Below, one piece after another: positions 1-11,127 of a stretch of DNA of 64,000 nt. Source of the DNA: Struthidea cinerea. Its lineage: Eukaryota; Chordata; Aves; Passeriformes; Corcoracidae. The position numbers and the translations under genes were made by a program. The notes beneath the pieces were generated by a model. The model saw only the letters and a program-made list of their open reading frames with translations. It made no database searches and was not told the DNA's origin. Position 1 is the stretch's first letter, and each line of letters opens with the position of its first letter. The stretch is from assembly GCA_013397865.1 (NCBI GenBank), contig VZTI01001768.1, positions 68,246 through 132,245 of the forward strand. Direction: 5' to 3'.

Positions 1-117
1 TAAAATAAAATAAAGTAAAATAAAATAAAATAAAATAAAATAAAATAAAATTAAATTAAAATAAAATAAAATAAAATAAAATAAAATAAAATAAAATAAA
101 ATTTAAAAAATAAAACA
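1..117. repeat. TAAAA pentanucleotide microsatellite
   Basis: The window opens inside a run of about 20 TAAAA units with a few variants (TAAAG, TTAAA). The left edge is cut by the window. Such A-rich runs are often left by retroposon tails, but no element body is visible to its right. Confidence 0.95.
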
Positions 118-2399
118 AAGGGGGAGATTCCTTGCTGCAGTTGGCAGATGTAATTCCCAGACTTCTCAGATTTTTTTACCACGGTATCCTAAATAAAATG
201 AAATAACTCAACACATGTGGGGACAAGTGGAGGAGCAAGGAAGTGAATTTTCCTTGGAGAAGCAGCTCCATCACTCAGCTGCTTTTTGGGACAGAGACAG
301 GAACAGGCAGGAACTCCTCACCCCAATTCCATATCCAGTGGGATGGGGGAGCCAGGAGGGATAAATATCCCGATTCAGACCCTTGAGTGGTTTGTAGGGA
401 AAGGATCCATGGGATGCCAGCCATCCAGAGAATTTCTGCCAGCTCCAGGCTTTGGAGCTGGGATGGAAATACCAGAGGGGGAAAATCCCATGGAACCAGG
501 CAGCTCCCTAGTGGCTGCAGGGATGTGGGTGTTAGATGATTTCCCAAGCTAAGCTCAGCACTAAGCTGAGCTCAAGTTTTCCTCCAGATCTGCTTTTTTT
601 TTGGTGCCAGCACCCAGCTTAAATTGTTGGGCTCGTTCCATCCCCTCCTGCTCAGGTCTCAGCCCTGCAGAGGCTCCTTCCAAGAGGCTCCTTCCAGAGC
701 TCCAGCATTTCTGGAGGATGAGGAGAAACCTCTGGAAGGGCTGGAATGTGCTGCCTGCCACCTTCCTGGAGCCAAACTGCAGCGATCTGCTGGATAAAGC
801 TGGTGGTACCACTTGGACCTCAGCACCCAGGAGATAAGAACCCTGTTGGGGTTTTTTTTTTAATGGTAAAGTTGTTTTTGTTGGTTTCTCTTTGAATTAA
901 GAGGTTTTTTATTAAGTGTTCGTTAAATCCCTTAACTTTGGGAACGACTCATCAAATCAAACAATTTATAAACGACGAGCAAGAGCTTTAAACAATTTAC
1001 TTGCACTTTTTTTTTTTTTTAAATGTGCCTTCAGTACTTTCCTTCAGTGTTTTCCTCCAGTTTTCCTGCTTTAGGAATTTGTGCTGCTGGGGATGCGTCA
1101 GCACGGCAGGAAAACCTGGGAGGCTCCCCTCGAATTCCCTGCCTGGTGTCAGGCTTTCAAGGTTCCTTCTCCACTTTCATCCCTGCTATTTTGGATACAC
1201 ACAGGTTTGTTTTCGTCTCAGAAACTGAGATGAAAACACCCAAACACAAGATGAAAACGCCCCAAAGAGTTTTAATCCAAACCACGCTGGGCAAAGTTTT
1301 GGGGCTGTCTCAACGCTGGAGCTCCAGGGTTTTAAATTATTCCCAAAACTCACCCAAATTTGAAGGGAGAATCTGTGATTCCTGCAGGGATTGATTTCAC
1401 CCAGGCACATCCTAATTCCCATTCCCTAATTCCCACCAAAGGAAACGACCCCGTGGGGGTTTTAAAGTGCACCCAAATTGCTGTGGGACTGCTCCACGAC
1501 TTCCATCCTCACGGCATGTGGGACACGAACCTTTTCCTACCTCCTCCACCAATTCCCAGTGTTTCCTTCGCATCCAGCAGCCAGAGGAGAAGGAAGGGGC
1601 TGATGAGCTTCGTTAACTGGCTCGAAAAATCAAAGTGCAAACTGATTTTTGGGCATTGAAGCCAGCCAGGTTTAGTAAGAGTATAACAAATATGTGTTAT
1701 GTTAGAAAGAGGAGACTCCCAGGCGCCAGGAGTGAAACATTATCCTCCTCAGACAAAGTCCCAGACAAAGATCTTTATCTGGGAATGATATATGGGATAT
1801 AGTTTGGAGATGACTCCACATAATACCTTTATTAGTGTTGAAGTTGAACAACTTAAAAGGGAAAGAGAGGGAAAAAAAATCCTATTTCTCCTTTGTTACT
1901 CACCCAAATAAGGGCAGGAAGCTTCCGATGGGGCTGGGTTTAGAAAGAAAAACATAATTAGGTTAAAATAGCACCAATATTTGTGGTGTTGAGGGGGGAT
2001 GGATGAAGCAACTGGAGAAGGGAAGAGCCAAAACCTGCTCTGGGTTGCTGCTGATGCAACTCCTCTGGAAACAGCACAATCCTGTGTTGTCTGTGTGTCC
2101 CTGGATTTGTCAGGGAGGGAATCAGGACAGGCCAAGATGAGAAATTCCGATTCCACTTCACCATTCTTAATCAGAACTCCTCCAGATAAAGCTGGTGGGG
2201 ATTGATTTTCAGGCAGCTCAGAGCATTGTGCTCTGAAATCAGGAAGAAAAGCCAGTTTTAAAGCAAGATATCTGTTCAAAGCTGGGAAATTCCTTGGAGT
2301 TTTCCAGCTCTTTTGGAGCAATCGCTTGAGGATGGGCAAACTTCCCGGGGAATATTCGCATTAAATATTAGAATTTTTTTTTTGTTTCAATGAAAAAAG
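118..2399. other. unique sequence, no gene seen
   Basis: No recognisable gene or repeat body. It holds T-runs at about 590-602 and 1006-1020 and an AT-rich stretch at 1670-1910 with TTTATT and TATA-like words that could be a decayed LTR, though no terminal repeats or target duplication are visible. Open frames here are short and have no family resemblance I recognise. Confidence 0.6.
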
Positions 2400-2537
2400 C
2401 TTGGAATGAGCTGCCCAGGGAGGTGATGGAGTCACCATCTCTGGAAATATTCAGGAAGAGTCTGGACGTGGCCCTTGGGGACAGGGTTTGGGGTGCTGAT
2501 GGTGGGACTGGACGATCCTGACGGTCTCTTGCAATCC
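2400..2537 (+). mobile_element. CR1 LINE 3' fragment, type B
   Basis: Reads GGAATGAGCTGCCCAGGGAG, then the GTGGCCCTTGGGGACAGGG block and a GATCCTGACGG-type end, matching the 3' UTR of the type B copies at 8746 and 15341. It is 5'-truncated and more divergent than those, so it is older. Confidence 0.85.
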
Positions 2538-2557
2538 TTAGGGTTTGGGATTCTCAA

Positions 2558-2631
2558 GCTGCAGCACCTCAATGTCCTTTTTGGAAGTGAGGGCTCCAGA
2601 ACTGAGGTGTGGCCTCACCAGTGCTGAGACC
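2558..2631 (-). mobile_element. CR1 LINE fragment, internal 3' UTR part
   Basis: The words AGTGAGGGCTCCAGAACTG and GGTGTGGCCTCACCAGTGCT match the part of minus-strand CR1 copies that lies upstream of the 3' end (compare AGTGAGGGCCCCAAAACC near 19980). Only about 75 bp are recognisable, and the 3' end is missing. Confidence 0.65.
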
Positions 2632-3648
2632 TCATGGAGACCTCGGAGATCTCGGAAACCTCCTCTGCACAAAGCCCTCGTTGGCCTGGTCACTCTGCTG
2701 TAAAAAAAAAAAAAAAACCACAAAGACATGGAAAAGTATGGGAAAGGTTCCTTCAGCTTTAGGATCACGTTGAGGCTTCTCTGGACTGATGGAACAGAGG
2801 GAGAAAAAACTTCCTAGGTGGCCTGGCCAGACCAAAGCACTGCTGTCAGATCTCCAACGGGGCAGGTCCAGGCAGGGCTCCTCCAGGTGCCTCTCCAAGT
2901 TGTTTTTGGGATGGGAATCCTCTCCCATTTTCAGTGGGAAAGCAGGAAAGGGCCCTGCTGGTTGGGGATGAGTTTGTGGTGTGTGACAGAGACAAGATGG
3001 GATGGCTCTAAAAGCTGCTTTTTGAACCTCCCAGCCCTCAAAATCCACGTGCAGGCACCTGTGGGACACCAGAGGCAGAGCTGGGTGATGGGAACACGGC
3101 TCCTCTCCCTGCTGGGCCTGGGATTTGGGATAAATCACTTCAGCCGTGCCCTCCTGGACAGAGACACTAAAATGTTTAACCCCAAATTTCACGGGTCAGG
3201 AAGCCCAGTGTGAAATGGAGCACATTGATCTAAGAGAATACATTTCAGCCTCTGCAGGCACTGGGAACTGCACTGTGATCCTAAAAACGCCTCATTCCCT
3301 GATTTTCCACAGCAAATCCCCCACTTTTCACTGCACAGTTCGGAAAAGTGTCTGGGTCTGAGAAGTGGAAAGAACTGAGGTGTAACTCACCTGGGAGGGG
3401 AGTGGCAGGAGGGGTGGGCAGGTGAAGATGTGTCCCACTCACCCCCTTTTTCCCACAATTTTTCCAAACTGGGGGAAAAAAATGAGCTCTGGCAGGAAAT
3501 GGTGAAGCCCTAAAAGGGAAGCAGAGAAAACCCGAGAAGAAAATTGTGCAAGGAGTAAAATCTGAGCTGAAAAATTCCTCAGGCCCATCAACAGCAGAGA
3601 AATCTCCCAGTGCATCCCAGGTGAAGTGCAGGAGGTGAGAACACAGCT
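2632..3648. other. unique sequence with an A-run
   Basis: A run of A at about 2701-2717 and otherwise unremarkable sequence. No splice-flanked coding block or repeat body was recognised. Open frames on either strand overlap one another and look like chance. Confidence 0.55.
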
Positions 3649-3932
3649 GGGAAAGGGAAAGGGAAAGGGAAAGGAAAAGGGAAAGGGAAAGGAAAAGGAA
3701 AAGGAAAAGGAAAAGGAAAAGGAAAAGAAGAGAGAAGAGAAGAGAAGAGAAGAGAAGAGAAGAGAAGAGAAGAGAAGAGAAGAGAAGAGAAGAGAAGAGA
3801 AGAGAAGAGAAGAGAAGAGAAGAGAAGAAGAGGAGAGGAGAGGAAAGAAAAAGAAAAAGAAAAAGAAAAAGAAAAAGAAAAAGAAAAAGAAAAAGAAAAA
3901 GAAAAAGAAAAAGAAAAAGAAAGAAAAAGAAA
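3649..3932 (+). repeat. 284-bp pure polypurine tract (GGGAAA / GAGAA / AAAAG)
   Basis: Every base from 3649 to 3932 is a purine. Three sub-blocks follow each other: GGGAAA and GGAAAA hexamers (3649-3728), AGAGA-type pentamers (about 3729-3840) and AAAAG-type units (about 3841-3932). The open frames over it on both strands (Lys/Glu-rich one way, Phe/Ser-rich the other) are by-products of the repeat and not genes. Such mirror-like tracts can form triplex (H-) DNA, and length variation is expected. Confidence 0.97.
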
Positions 3933-4842
3933 GCTGGGAAGTCCTGGAAAGGACTTCGTGGTCCTTTTCCCTCAGTGGGAATTTCAACCTGGAAATTTTG
4001 AAGGAATGAGGCGAAGTCACTCCCCTAAAATGTGGTGCTGCCGAAACATTCCCTGTCATCCACAATCTCCCAGTTAAACCAGGCCTGGCTTTGCCCTGGG
4101 ATGAGCAGCAGGACAAGAGTGGTCTTTTCCGTTCAAGTGAAAAACTGATTTCCTGGAGAAATTCCCTTCCTTTCCTGGGAAATGGAGGGCTGAGGGAATC
4201 CTCACCCATTCCCAGCCACTGCTGAAGGGCCTGGTGGGCCTTTGGGCGCATAAATGTTTCATTTACAAGGATGGAAGCAAAAAAGAGAGGCTGGAAAAGG
4301 CCTTGGTGAAACTTCTTTGCTTGCCAGGCCATGAGAAAAAGCCTTGGATCTCTCTCCTGATAATCTTGGATCTTGCTGGGGTTTTTACACTCCAGTTCCA
4401 CGTAATTCAGCAGGAAGAGGGGTGGTGTGGAAGCTCTCAGGGTTGCACCTCACCACCTGCAGAGCACCGAACACAAGGAATTCTCCTCCCTTCATAATTC
4501 TGGTGCCTTGATATTGCTGGAAAACAGCTTTTGTTTTCTAGGAATCCGGGATTCCGTGGATCTGTTCCGCTCCCTGTCCCAAACTCAGCGCAGAAATGAG
4601 GGAAAATCTCTCTCTGCTCACTCCCGGCTGATTCATTTGGAGCACAAATTTCCCGGGAAGTGGCAGGGACAGCTGTGCTGGGAGGTCGGCTCAGTTTTCC
4701 GCCGGATTCCACAAATCTCGGGGCAAAAATTCCTGGCACAGCTGCTTCAGGATGCTGCCGCTGCTGGTTACTCATCTCCCCTCCTGTCAGGGAAAGTCGT
4801 CTTTTCCCGGGATACCACTGCAAGGCGCAGGAATGTGAGAAC
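3933..4842. other. unique sequence, no gene seen
   Basis: Mixed-composition DNA between the polypurine tract and the LTR at 4848. A 142-codon plus frame ends at the LTR edge. It has no start context, splice signals or protein features I recognise. Confidence 0.55.
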
Positions 4843-5435
4843 CTGGGTGTCCTAGTTTGGACAAATTTGGAGGAGAATATCCTCTGATAGAAGTCAGGTC
4901 ACAACCACCCCTCCCCCCCAGGTTCGGGAAAAAATTTCCTCAAAGGAAAGTGAAAGAGATAACAAACTATTTATTTAACAAACACACAGGTGGGGAATAG
5001 TAATGCTAAATAATGGATCCCTCTCTCTGTGGAGAGAAAACCTGAGAAGATTTCAGAGGTCCTCTGTAGGTGCGGTCTCTCTCCTCCTCGGAGCTGGTCG
5101 GCGAGGGGCCACCCCCCCGGGCCTCCGGGAAAATTCTCCTGATGTGTTCAGATGTTGTTGAAACAGTCCAGAAGAGAAGAAAAGAACAAAAAACCCAAAA
5201 ATCCTCGGAAAACGAAATTCAACCCTCCGTCTCTCGCTGGGAGAAACAGAGCCGAAAAAAAACCCAAGGGTACCGCCGAAACAGAGGAGCGGATCTCCGT
5301 GTCCTTGAAACAACTGCTTTGAAAAGTTTTTTGTTTTCTGTCCTTCTCAGGCTCAGTTTAAAGACACAGAAAAGGTTGGTGGGCATAGGGGAGCGATAGG
5401 GGATACACATCATAAAGTCACCCCACGACACTGGG
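4843..5435 (-). mobile_element. solo LTR, 583 bp, with 5-bp target duplication
   Basis: The LTR body is 4848-5430, starting TGTCCTAGTTTGG and ending CCCCACGACA on the plus strand, so the ends are TG...CA. CTGGG flanks it at 4843-4847 and 5431-5435. A 5-bp duplication is usual for ERVL-like avian elements. Minus orientation is inferred from AATAAA words on that strand at about 4966-4980 and from the AACTAGGACA minus-strand terminus, which resembles other avian ERVL LTR ends. No internal retroviral region or second LTR is present. The body is CpG-rich around 5090-5300. Confidence 0.82.
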
Positions 5436-5887
5436 CACAACCTCTGCCTGCACAGCCCGGCAGTGGCACAACGAAACCACTCCCAGAGGAAAGGAGCAAA
5501 GAGCAGAGAAAACAGGCCCTGCAATCAAATGTAATCCCAGCATTCCATAACTCCGGGTGATCAGGGGATGCCAGACCCAGCAGCTCTCAGCCCCTGGCCT
5601 GACGAAGCTGTCGGAATTCCCTGGATACCTGTGGAATGCTTTTGGAGTCGAGTCCTGACACGTTACCCCGTGGTTTGGTTGGTGAAGCTCAGCGCGAGGA
5701 GAGAGTTCTGCGGAAGGCAGGGGCTGTGCTGGGGGATGTGCGGCCAGGAGGGGCCCGGGACACGGCCCGTGTGTCCCACAGGCCTGGCTGCTGTCCCAAA
5801 GCAAGGTCACCGCTGGATTTGAGCATCCTGGCAGGAATTTCAGGCTCAGGACACCCAGAGACAACCCAGACATGAAGTGAGGCCTGT
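5436..5887. other. unique G/C-rich sequence
   Basis: Unique DNA between the LTR and a CR1. Overlapping short frames on both strands at 5568-5875 follow base composition, and no splice-bounded coding block stands out. Confidence 0.5.
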
Positions 5888-6440
5888 GAGAAGTGAGGGC
5901 AGGGATTGTCCCTCTGTGCTGGGCACTGAGAGGCCCCTCGAGGGCTGTGCCCAGTTGTGGCTCCTGCAGGAGAGCCCTGGAGGGGCTGGAGCGTGTCCAG
6001 GGCAGGGAGCGGAGCTGGGAAGAGGCTGGAGCCCCAGGAGCGGCTGAGGGAGCTGGGAAAGGGGCTCAGCCTGGAGCAAAGGAGGCTCAGGGGGGACCTT
6101 GTGGCTCTGCACAACTCCCTGACAGGAGGGGGCAGCCGGGGGGGGTCGGGCTCTGCTCCCAGGGAACAGGGACAGGAGGAGAGGGAACGGCCTCAGGCTG
6201 GGCCAGGGGAGGCTCAGCTTGGACACCAGGAGCAGGAATTTCCTCCTGGAAAAGGAGGTCAGGCCTTGGCAGGGGCTGCCCAGGGAGGTTTGGAGTGCCC
6301 ATCCCTGGAGGTGCCCAAGGAAGGGCTGGAGGTGGCACTCAGTGCTCTGGGCTGGGGACAAGGTGGGCATCGGGCACAGCTTGGCCTCGCTGGGCTGGGA
6401 GGGCTTTTCCAGCCTCGGGGATTGTGGCATTCAGGGATTA
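5888..6440 (+). mobile_element. CR1 LINE 3' end, type C (long copy)
   Basis: About 550 bp of CR1 3' UTR. It begins near GTGAGGGCAGGGATTGTCC, passes GGCTCAGCCTGGAGCAAAGG and ends at GGGCTTTTCCAGCCTCGGGG followed by a weak ATTC-rich tail. This is the fullest type C copy here and the best local reference for the copies at 21590, 30540, 54222 and 57570. Open frames up to 229 codons lie in it by composition only; no reverse transcriptase sequence is present. Confidence 0.92.
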
Positions 6441-7679
6441 TGTGTCCCTACACTTCCCAAGTCTGCTGTTGGAGCTGTTTCTGCCTTGTGATAAATCTTT
6501 GCTCCTCGTTCCTGGCTCTCAAGCTCAAATCTCCTCTTGTTCCAACGTATTGAACCCAGCCCCCACCTCCCTCCTTTTTTAGACATATCAGTATCAAATT
6601 AATTTGGGGGGATTCCCAAAACTTCATAGCTGAGGGATGACCTGGCGAGAACTTGAAATTTTGAGGGAATTCTGAAGATCATTCAGATTTCACCTCCACA
6701 CGGATCCGGTCTCCTGAAGGTGCAGCACAAAACAAACGTCCCGAGCTGAGCTGGTGACACACAAGAGATGGGTAAAACCACAGCAGAGGGTGATCAGCCA
6801 CAGGATTGCTCCAATCCATGCCAAAATTTCCACAGGAATCAGGGCAAAGAGGAATTTTGATGCTCTGAAGGAAAAAAAAAAGGTGTTTTTCAAAGAAATT
6901 TTATGACTGTGGAAATTTCAAGCAATTATTAAGACTAAAACTCATGCTACTTGTGGGCAGCTGGAGTTTTTTTTGGTGGAAGAGCCCAGTGGAGGCTCTG
7001 CCCTGAAGTTCTCACAGTTTGCTTCTGCCTCATCAACTTTTGGTCCGATTTGGGAAGGTTTTCCCCGAACGCAGAAGCACGGCCGCTGCTGGAGACGGGC
7101 AGCACGTGCTGCGGCTGAGCTGGTTTCAAAGTCAAAATAAGGAACTCAGGGCTCTATTTTTGTCTCATGAGGGCATTACAGAGAAGAAACAGTTGTAGAA
7201 GTCCTCCCAGGGCCACCAGGCTGTGAAATCCAGGAGAAAAACCCAGGGAGTTTGAACAGCTCAGCCTTAAAGCACAACTTCCCATTAACCCACGTGAGAA
7301 AAGGAACCAGAGCCGGGCACCAGCTCGTGTCGTCCAACCTTCCACATCACCAGGGTCTGCTGTGGGCACAGAAAAACCACCAGGGACTTCTTGGAGGAGG
7401 TCAGACTCAGCTGTGGTTGAAAGATGACCAAGAGCCAACGACACAAAATAGGAAATAAGTGGGAGATGTTTGTTTGATGTTTTTGGTCTCAAGGTAAACC
7501 CAATATAAACTCAATTTTTATTTCAATACAATTCGCCTCCCCAAGATTTATCTGTTGTTGGGATATTCGAGTAAAGCACAGAGGTCTGGACATCTGTAAA
7601 GAAATGAGGGATTTCCAGAGCCCTTTCCTCTTCTGTTTTTCCCCTCACGGAAGGATGGAAAAGATTCTTTATTCTTATA
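6441..7679. other. unique sequence with one exon-like block
   Basis: Mostly unremarkable. The block 6694-6866 on the minus strand is bounded by splice-like signals and encodes a hydrophobic stretch (see findings); I do not call it a gene. The remaining frames are short. Confidence 0.4.
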
Positions 7680-7741
7680 AACGGGTTTGGGTTGGAAAGG
7701 ACTTTAAAGATCGCCCAGTTCCAACCCCCTGCCCTGGGCAT
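7680..7741 (-). mobile_element. CR1 LINE 3' terminal scrap, type A
   Basis: GGTTTGGGTTGGAAAGGAC, then a TTTAAAGATC and CCAGTTCCAACCCCCTGCCC block: the last 60 bp of a type A CR1, severely 5'-truncated. The preceding TTCTTTATTCTTATAA is a decayed 3' tail. Confidence 0.85.
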
Positions 7742-8745
7742 TCTCATCTTCATCCACTTTCTTTTCCTTTAAAAATGCTGGGTTGGTTCCTCTTCTTCTG
7801 AACTTCTCCCTCCTCTGCACATTTTTATCCCTTCTGGATTTTTGGTGCTTTTCCTCCTCGGTTTTTTCCCCTTTGCTGCTCTGATTTTTTTCCCTCTTCA
7901 AAGGAATTTGCATTTGAAGGATTGAATTCGAAGGATTACAGGAATATCTCGTTTTCCATAATATCCAATTTCATCCCAGCCTGCTCCTATTGGAACCAAC
8001 TCCCGGCATCCCATCCGCTCCTGGGAGAGCTGGAATGGCTCCGGAGTATTTCCCGCTTGCCAAATTCTGAGAGTTTGAGTCCAAAGCTGCTCTGTTTCCA
8101 TCAGAATCAAGTGCAGGCTCCAGTTGGAATCAGAACCGTCTGCTCTTCCCAAATGATGGATTTCCATCGGAAAATAATCTCCGCAACTCCTCCAAAAAGG
8201 CCCCTGGAAAGCGCTGACTCAGCACCACGGGAAGGAGGGAAGGGGCTCCTGAAGGATCCAGGGACACAGACAGAGGAAATGTAGATGTGTTTAACCAGAA
8301 AATGCAATTAGAAAATACTTCCCAATGTCTGACAGAGTTCCTGAGTGCAACTCCTGCACCTCAGACGTCAATAATCAGCCTCCCATTGATTCCGGGCCTC
8401 TGGAAGTTCCCTAAAAAGTGTTGGATTTGCTGTAGAAATGGGAGATGCCATCCCCTGGGGACGCCCCAGTGAAGTCACTGTGACACTCCACTTCCCCCGT
8501 GTTTTATCATCGATGGAAACGTTCAAAATATTCGGATAAATGTTCGGGGGGTGAAAATAATAATGACAAAAACCTCAATGTTTCTTTTACACTGAAAATT
8601 TGCCTTATTTTTATAAATAGTCAGAAAACTCAGAGCATTTGGAACCTGATTTTCTTCTTTTTTTTTTTTTTTTTGATACGCTCTCTGGCTGAGGTGAAAC
8701 ACAACTGGGGAGATGTCTCCTCTTCCTGAGGATGGCTGGGATTGT
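7742..8745. other. unique sequence with a T-run
   Basis: A T-run at about 8658-8674 stands just before the CR1 at 8746. A 120-codon plus frame at 7922-8284 has no recognisable family features. Confidence 0.5.
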
Positions 8746-9145
8746 CCAGGACCTGGAAAACACATCCTGGCAGGAGAAGCTGAGGGATTTGGGGGAGAAG
8801 AGGAGGCTCAGGGGGGACCTCATTGCTCCCCACAACTCCCTGACAGGAGGGGCAGTGAGGGGGGGTCGGGCTCTGCTGCCGTGTCCCAAGGGAAAGGAGG
8901 AGAGGAAATGGCCTCAAATTGCACCAGGGGAGGCTCAGGTTGGAGACTGGGAAAGAAAATTTCCCTGGAAGAGCGGTGAGGCCTTGGAATGAGCTGCCCA
9001 GGGAGTGGTGGAGTCACTGTCTCTGGGAGTGTTCAGGAGGAGTCTGGATGTGGCCCTTGGGGACAGGGTTTGGGGTGATGCTGGTGCTGCTGGGGTGGCA
9101 CTGGATGGTCCTGAAGGGCTCTTCCCACCTGGATTCTGGGATTTG
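8746..9145 (+). mobile_element. CR1 LINE 3' end, type B
   Basis: About 400 bp running from GGAAAACACATCCTGGCAGG through CTCCCTGACAGGAGGGGC and GTTTGGGGTGATGCTGG to GGGCTCTTCCCACC and a GATTCTGG tail. It is very close to the copies at 15341 and 36921 and is therefore a fairly young insertion. Confidence 0.94.
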
Positions 9146-9648
9146 CAGGGAAGTGCTGGTGGCCGCCAGCCCTGGAGAGCTCCCACAGCACCAACCTGGA
9201 GGTCCCCGAGGCTGAGCCTCTCCACATCCCACGGAACAAATTTGACTTTGTGAACATCTTTTTTTTTGGCCTGTAATTCCCATCCATGTTTTTGAAGCTG
9301 TTACTCAATTTAACAAGGAAGGAATCTGTTTTCCCAGCTGGAAGGAAACCTGCTCCATGAATTACTGAGCCAGGCCCCCCTCCCAGGACACAGGATAGGC
9401 ACTGTATTTAATTTCTTATTAAATCCCTTTTTTCCTCTTTAGTCTCCCTGTGTTCTAGCACTGCCCCCATGTTGTTTTTTCCCCTTGCCATCCGTAATTC
9501 CACTGGATTTCTGTGTCTCCCTCCTGCTGGATTTTTTTCCCTTCCCACTGGCTCTCTCCAGCAGAAATCCAGCCAACATTCCCACTTCCCTGTGCCTGTG
9601 CACTTCCAGCAAGGCAGGAGAAGCTTGCTTCCCTCTGCTCCCCCTGAA
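9146..9648. other. unique sequence, no gene seen
   Basis: No repeat body or coding signal recognised between two CR1 fragments. Confidence 0.5.
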
Positions 9649-9870
9649 ATCATGGAATATCCTGAACTGGAAGGGACCCACAAGGATTATCCAAATCCAG
9701 CTCCAGGCCCTGCCCAGACCCCCCAACAATCCCCCCCGGGCATCCCTGGCAGCGCTGTCCAAACGCTCCTGGAGCTCTGGCAGCCTCGGGGCCGTGCCCA
9801 TTCCCTGGGGAGCCTGGGCAGTGCCCAGCACCCTCTGGGGGAAGAACCTTTCCCTAAAACCCAACCTGAA
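9649..9870 (-). mobile_element. CR1 LINE 3' end, type D
   Basis: Starts ATCATGGAATATCCTGAAC, with CCCCCCAACAATCCCCCC and GGGGAGCCTGGGCAGTGCC downstream. It matches 35111-35371 on the same strand and 43600-43850 on the other. 5'-truncated at about 220 bp. Confidence 0.92.
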
Positions 9871-10745
9871 TTCCCTTTGGAACCTCTCTGATGGGACACA
9901 CTCCCCATGGACAATGGACACGGGGGACAGGACATGTCTCCATCCCACGGGATAACAGGGAAAGCAGGAGGGCACCTCAGGGGGGGCACAGGAGGAGTTT
10001 TGCACCTCAGGGTGCCAAGGGTGGCTGGGAGAGGGGACTTGGGACACCAGGGAGCCAAACCCTGATCCTGCCACAGCAGTCCCAGCACTCCCAGCTGCAG
10101 CTCCCTCGTTTCCCAGCGGGAAGGCAGCAGGATCTCTGCCCAGCCCTCTCCTGACACCGTGCCAGGCGCTCCGTGCCGAGCACAACTTCCCGGGAAAGCC
10201 GTGGCGCGGCACCTCCGGCACCTTGGAGCAGGGTCAGGCTCCTCCAGCAGTGACAACATCTGCACGTGGAAAAACCCCAGGGTTCCCGTGGTGGCGGTTG
10301 TTTTCCAGATGCCCAGATTCCCGTTCTGGGCACCTCAGGAGGAGTTTGGTCGGTGTTCATCCGTGCCACAGCCAGAGCTGCCACCTGCCAGGCGTTTTTG
10401 CACCACGAATGTCCCCAACACGAGGGAAAAGGAGGAGGAGCAGAGCTTTGGGTTGTGGCAGAGAGGAGGAAAAGGGCATGGAGAAAAAGAATTCTCTCCC
10501 AGCCCCCATTTTTTTACTTTTTTAATCCCTTCCTTCATTCCCAAACATTTCTTACCCTCTTAAAATGATCTTATCTGCCCAGAAGCTGAAGTGCTGAGCT
10601 CTTCGGGTGATCCCAAAACACCTCCCATGGGAAAAGCCTGCAGGTGACCCCAGCAGGTGAGTGACACCTGAACCCCTTCACCTCCCAGCCTTCAGAAACT
10701 GAACTTCCACTGAATGATCTTTTTTCTGGAAAGGCTGGGAATATC
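9871..10745. other. unique sequence, moderately CpG-rich
   Basis: Contains a mildly CpG-enriched patch at about 10120-10240 (CGCTCCGTGCCGAGC, GTGGCGCGGCACC). The 260-codon minus frame crossing 9439-10221 reads through the type D CR1 and is not a gene. Confidence 0.5.
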
Positions 10746-11127
10746 TGACAGGCTGGGAGAGCTGGGGGTGTTCACCTGGAGAAGGGAAGAACCTCAGGAG
10801 ACCTGAGAGCCCTTTCCAGCGATTAAAGGGGTCATAAAAAGAAGGAAGAGGGACTTTTTTTGATGGGTAGAGAGTGGTAGGATGAGGGAGAATGGTTTTA
10901 AATTGGAAGAGGGCAGGGCTGGATGGGATATTGGGAAGGAATTGTTCCCTCAGAGGGTGGGGAGGCCCTGGAATAGAAAAGCTGTGGCTGCTCCATCCCT
11001 GGAAGTGTCCAAGGCCAAGTCGGAGCAACCTGGGATAGTGGAAGGTGTCCCTGTCCACAGTAGGGGTGGGACTGGAGGAGCTTTGAGGTCCCTCCCAGCC
11101 CAAACCACCCCATAATTCCATGATTCC
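10746..11127 (+). mobile_element. CR1 LINE 3' end, type A
   Basis: Runs from CAGGCTGGGAGAGCTGGGGG through the GGCTGGATGGGATATTGGG block to CCCAGCCCAAACCACCCC and ATTCCATGATTCC, the terminal octamer repeat. About 380 bp with many substitutions relative to the copy at 35706. Confidence 0.92.

Noticed and set aside
3439..4401. 320-codon minus open frame
   Set aside because: Most of it is the polypurine tract read from the other strand, giving Phe and Ser runs. It has no protein-like character.
9439..10221. 260-codon minus open frame
   Set aside because: It reads the type D CR1 and G/C-rich flank, and the same peptide stretch appears at the other type D copies (35111, 43600).
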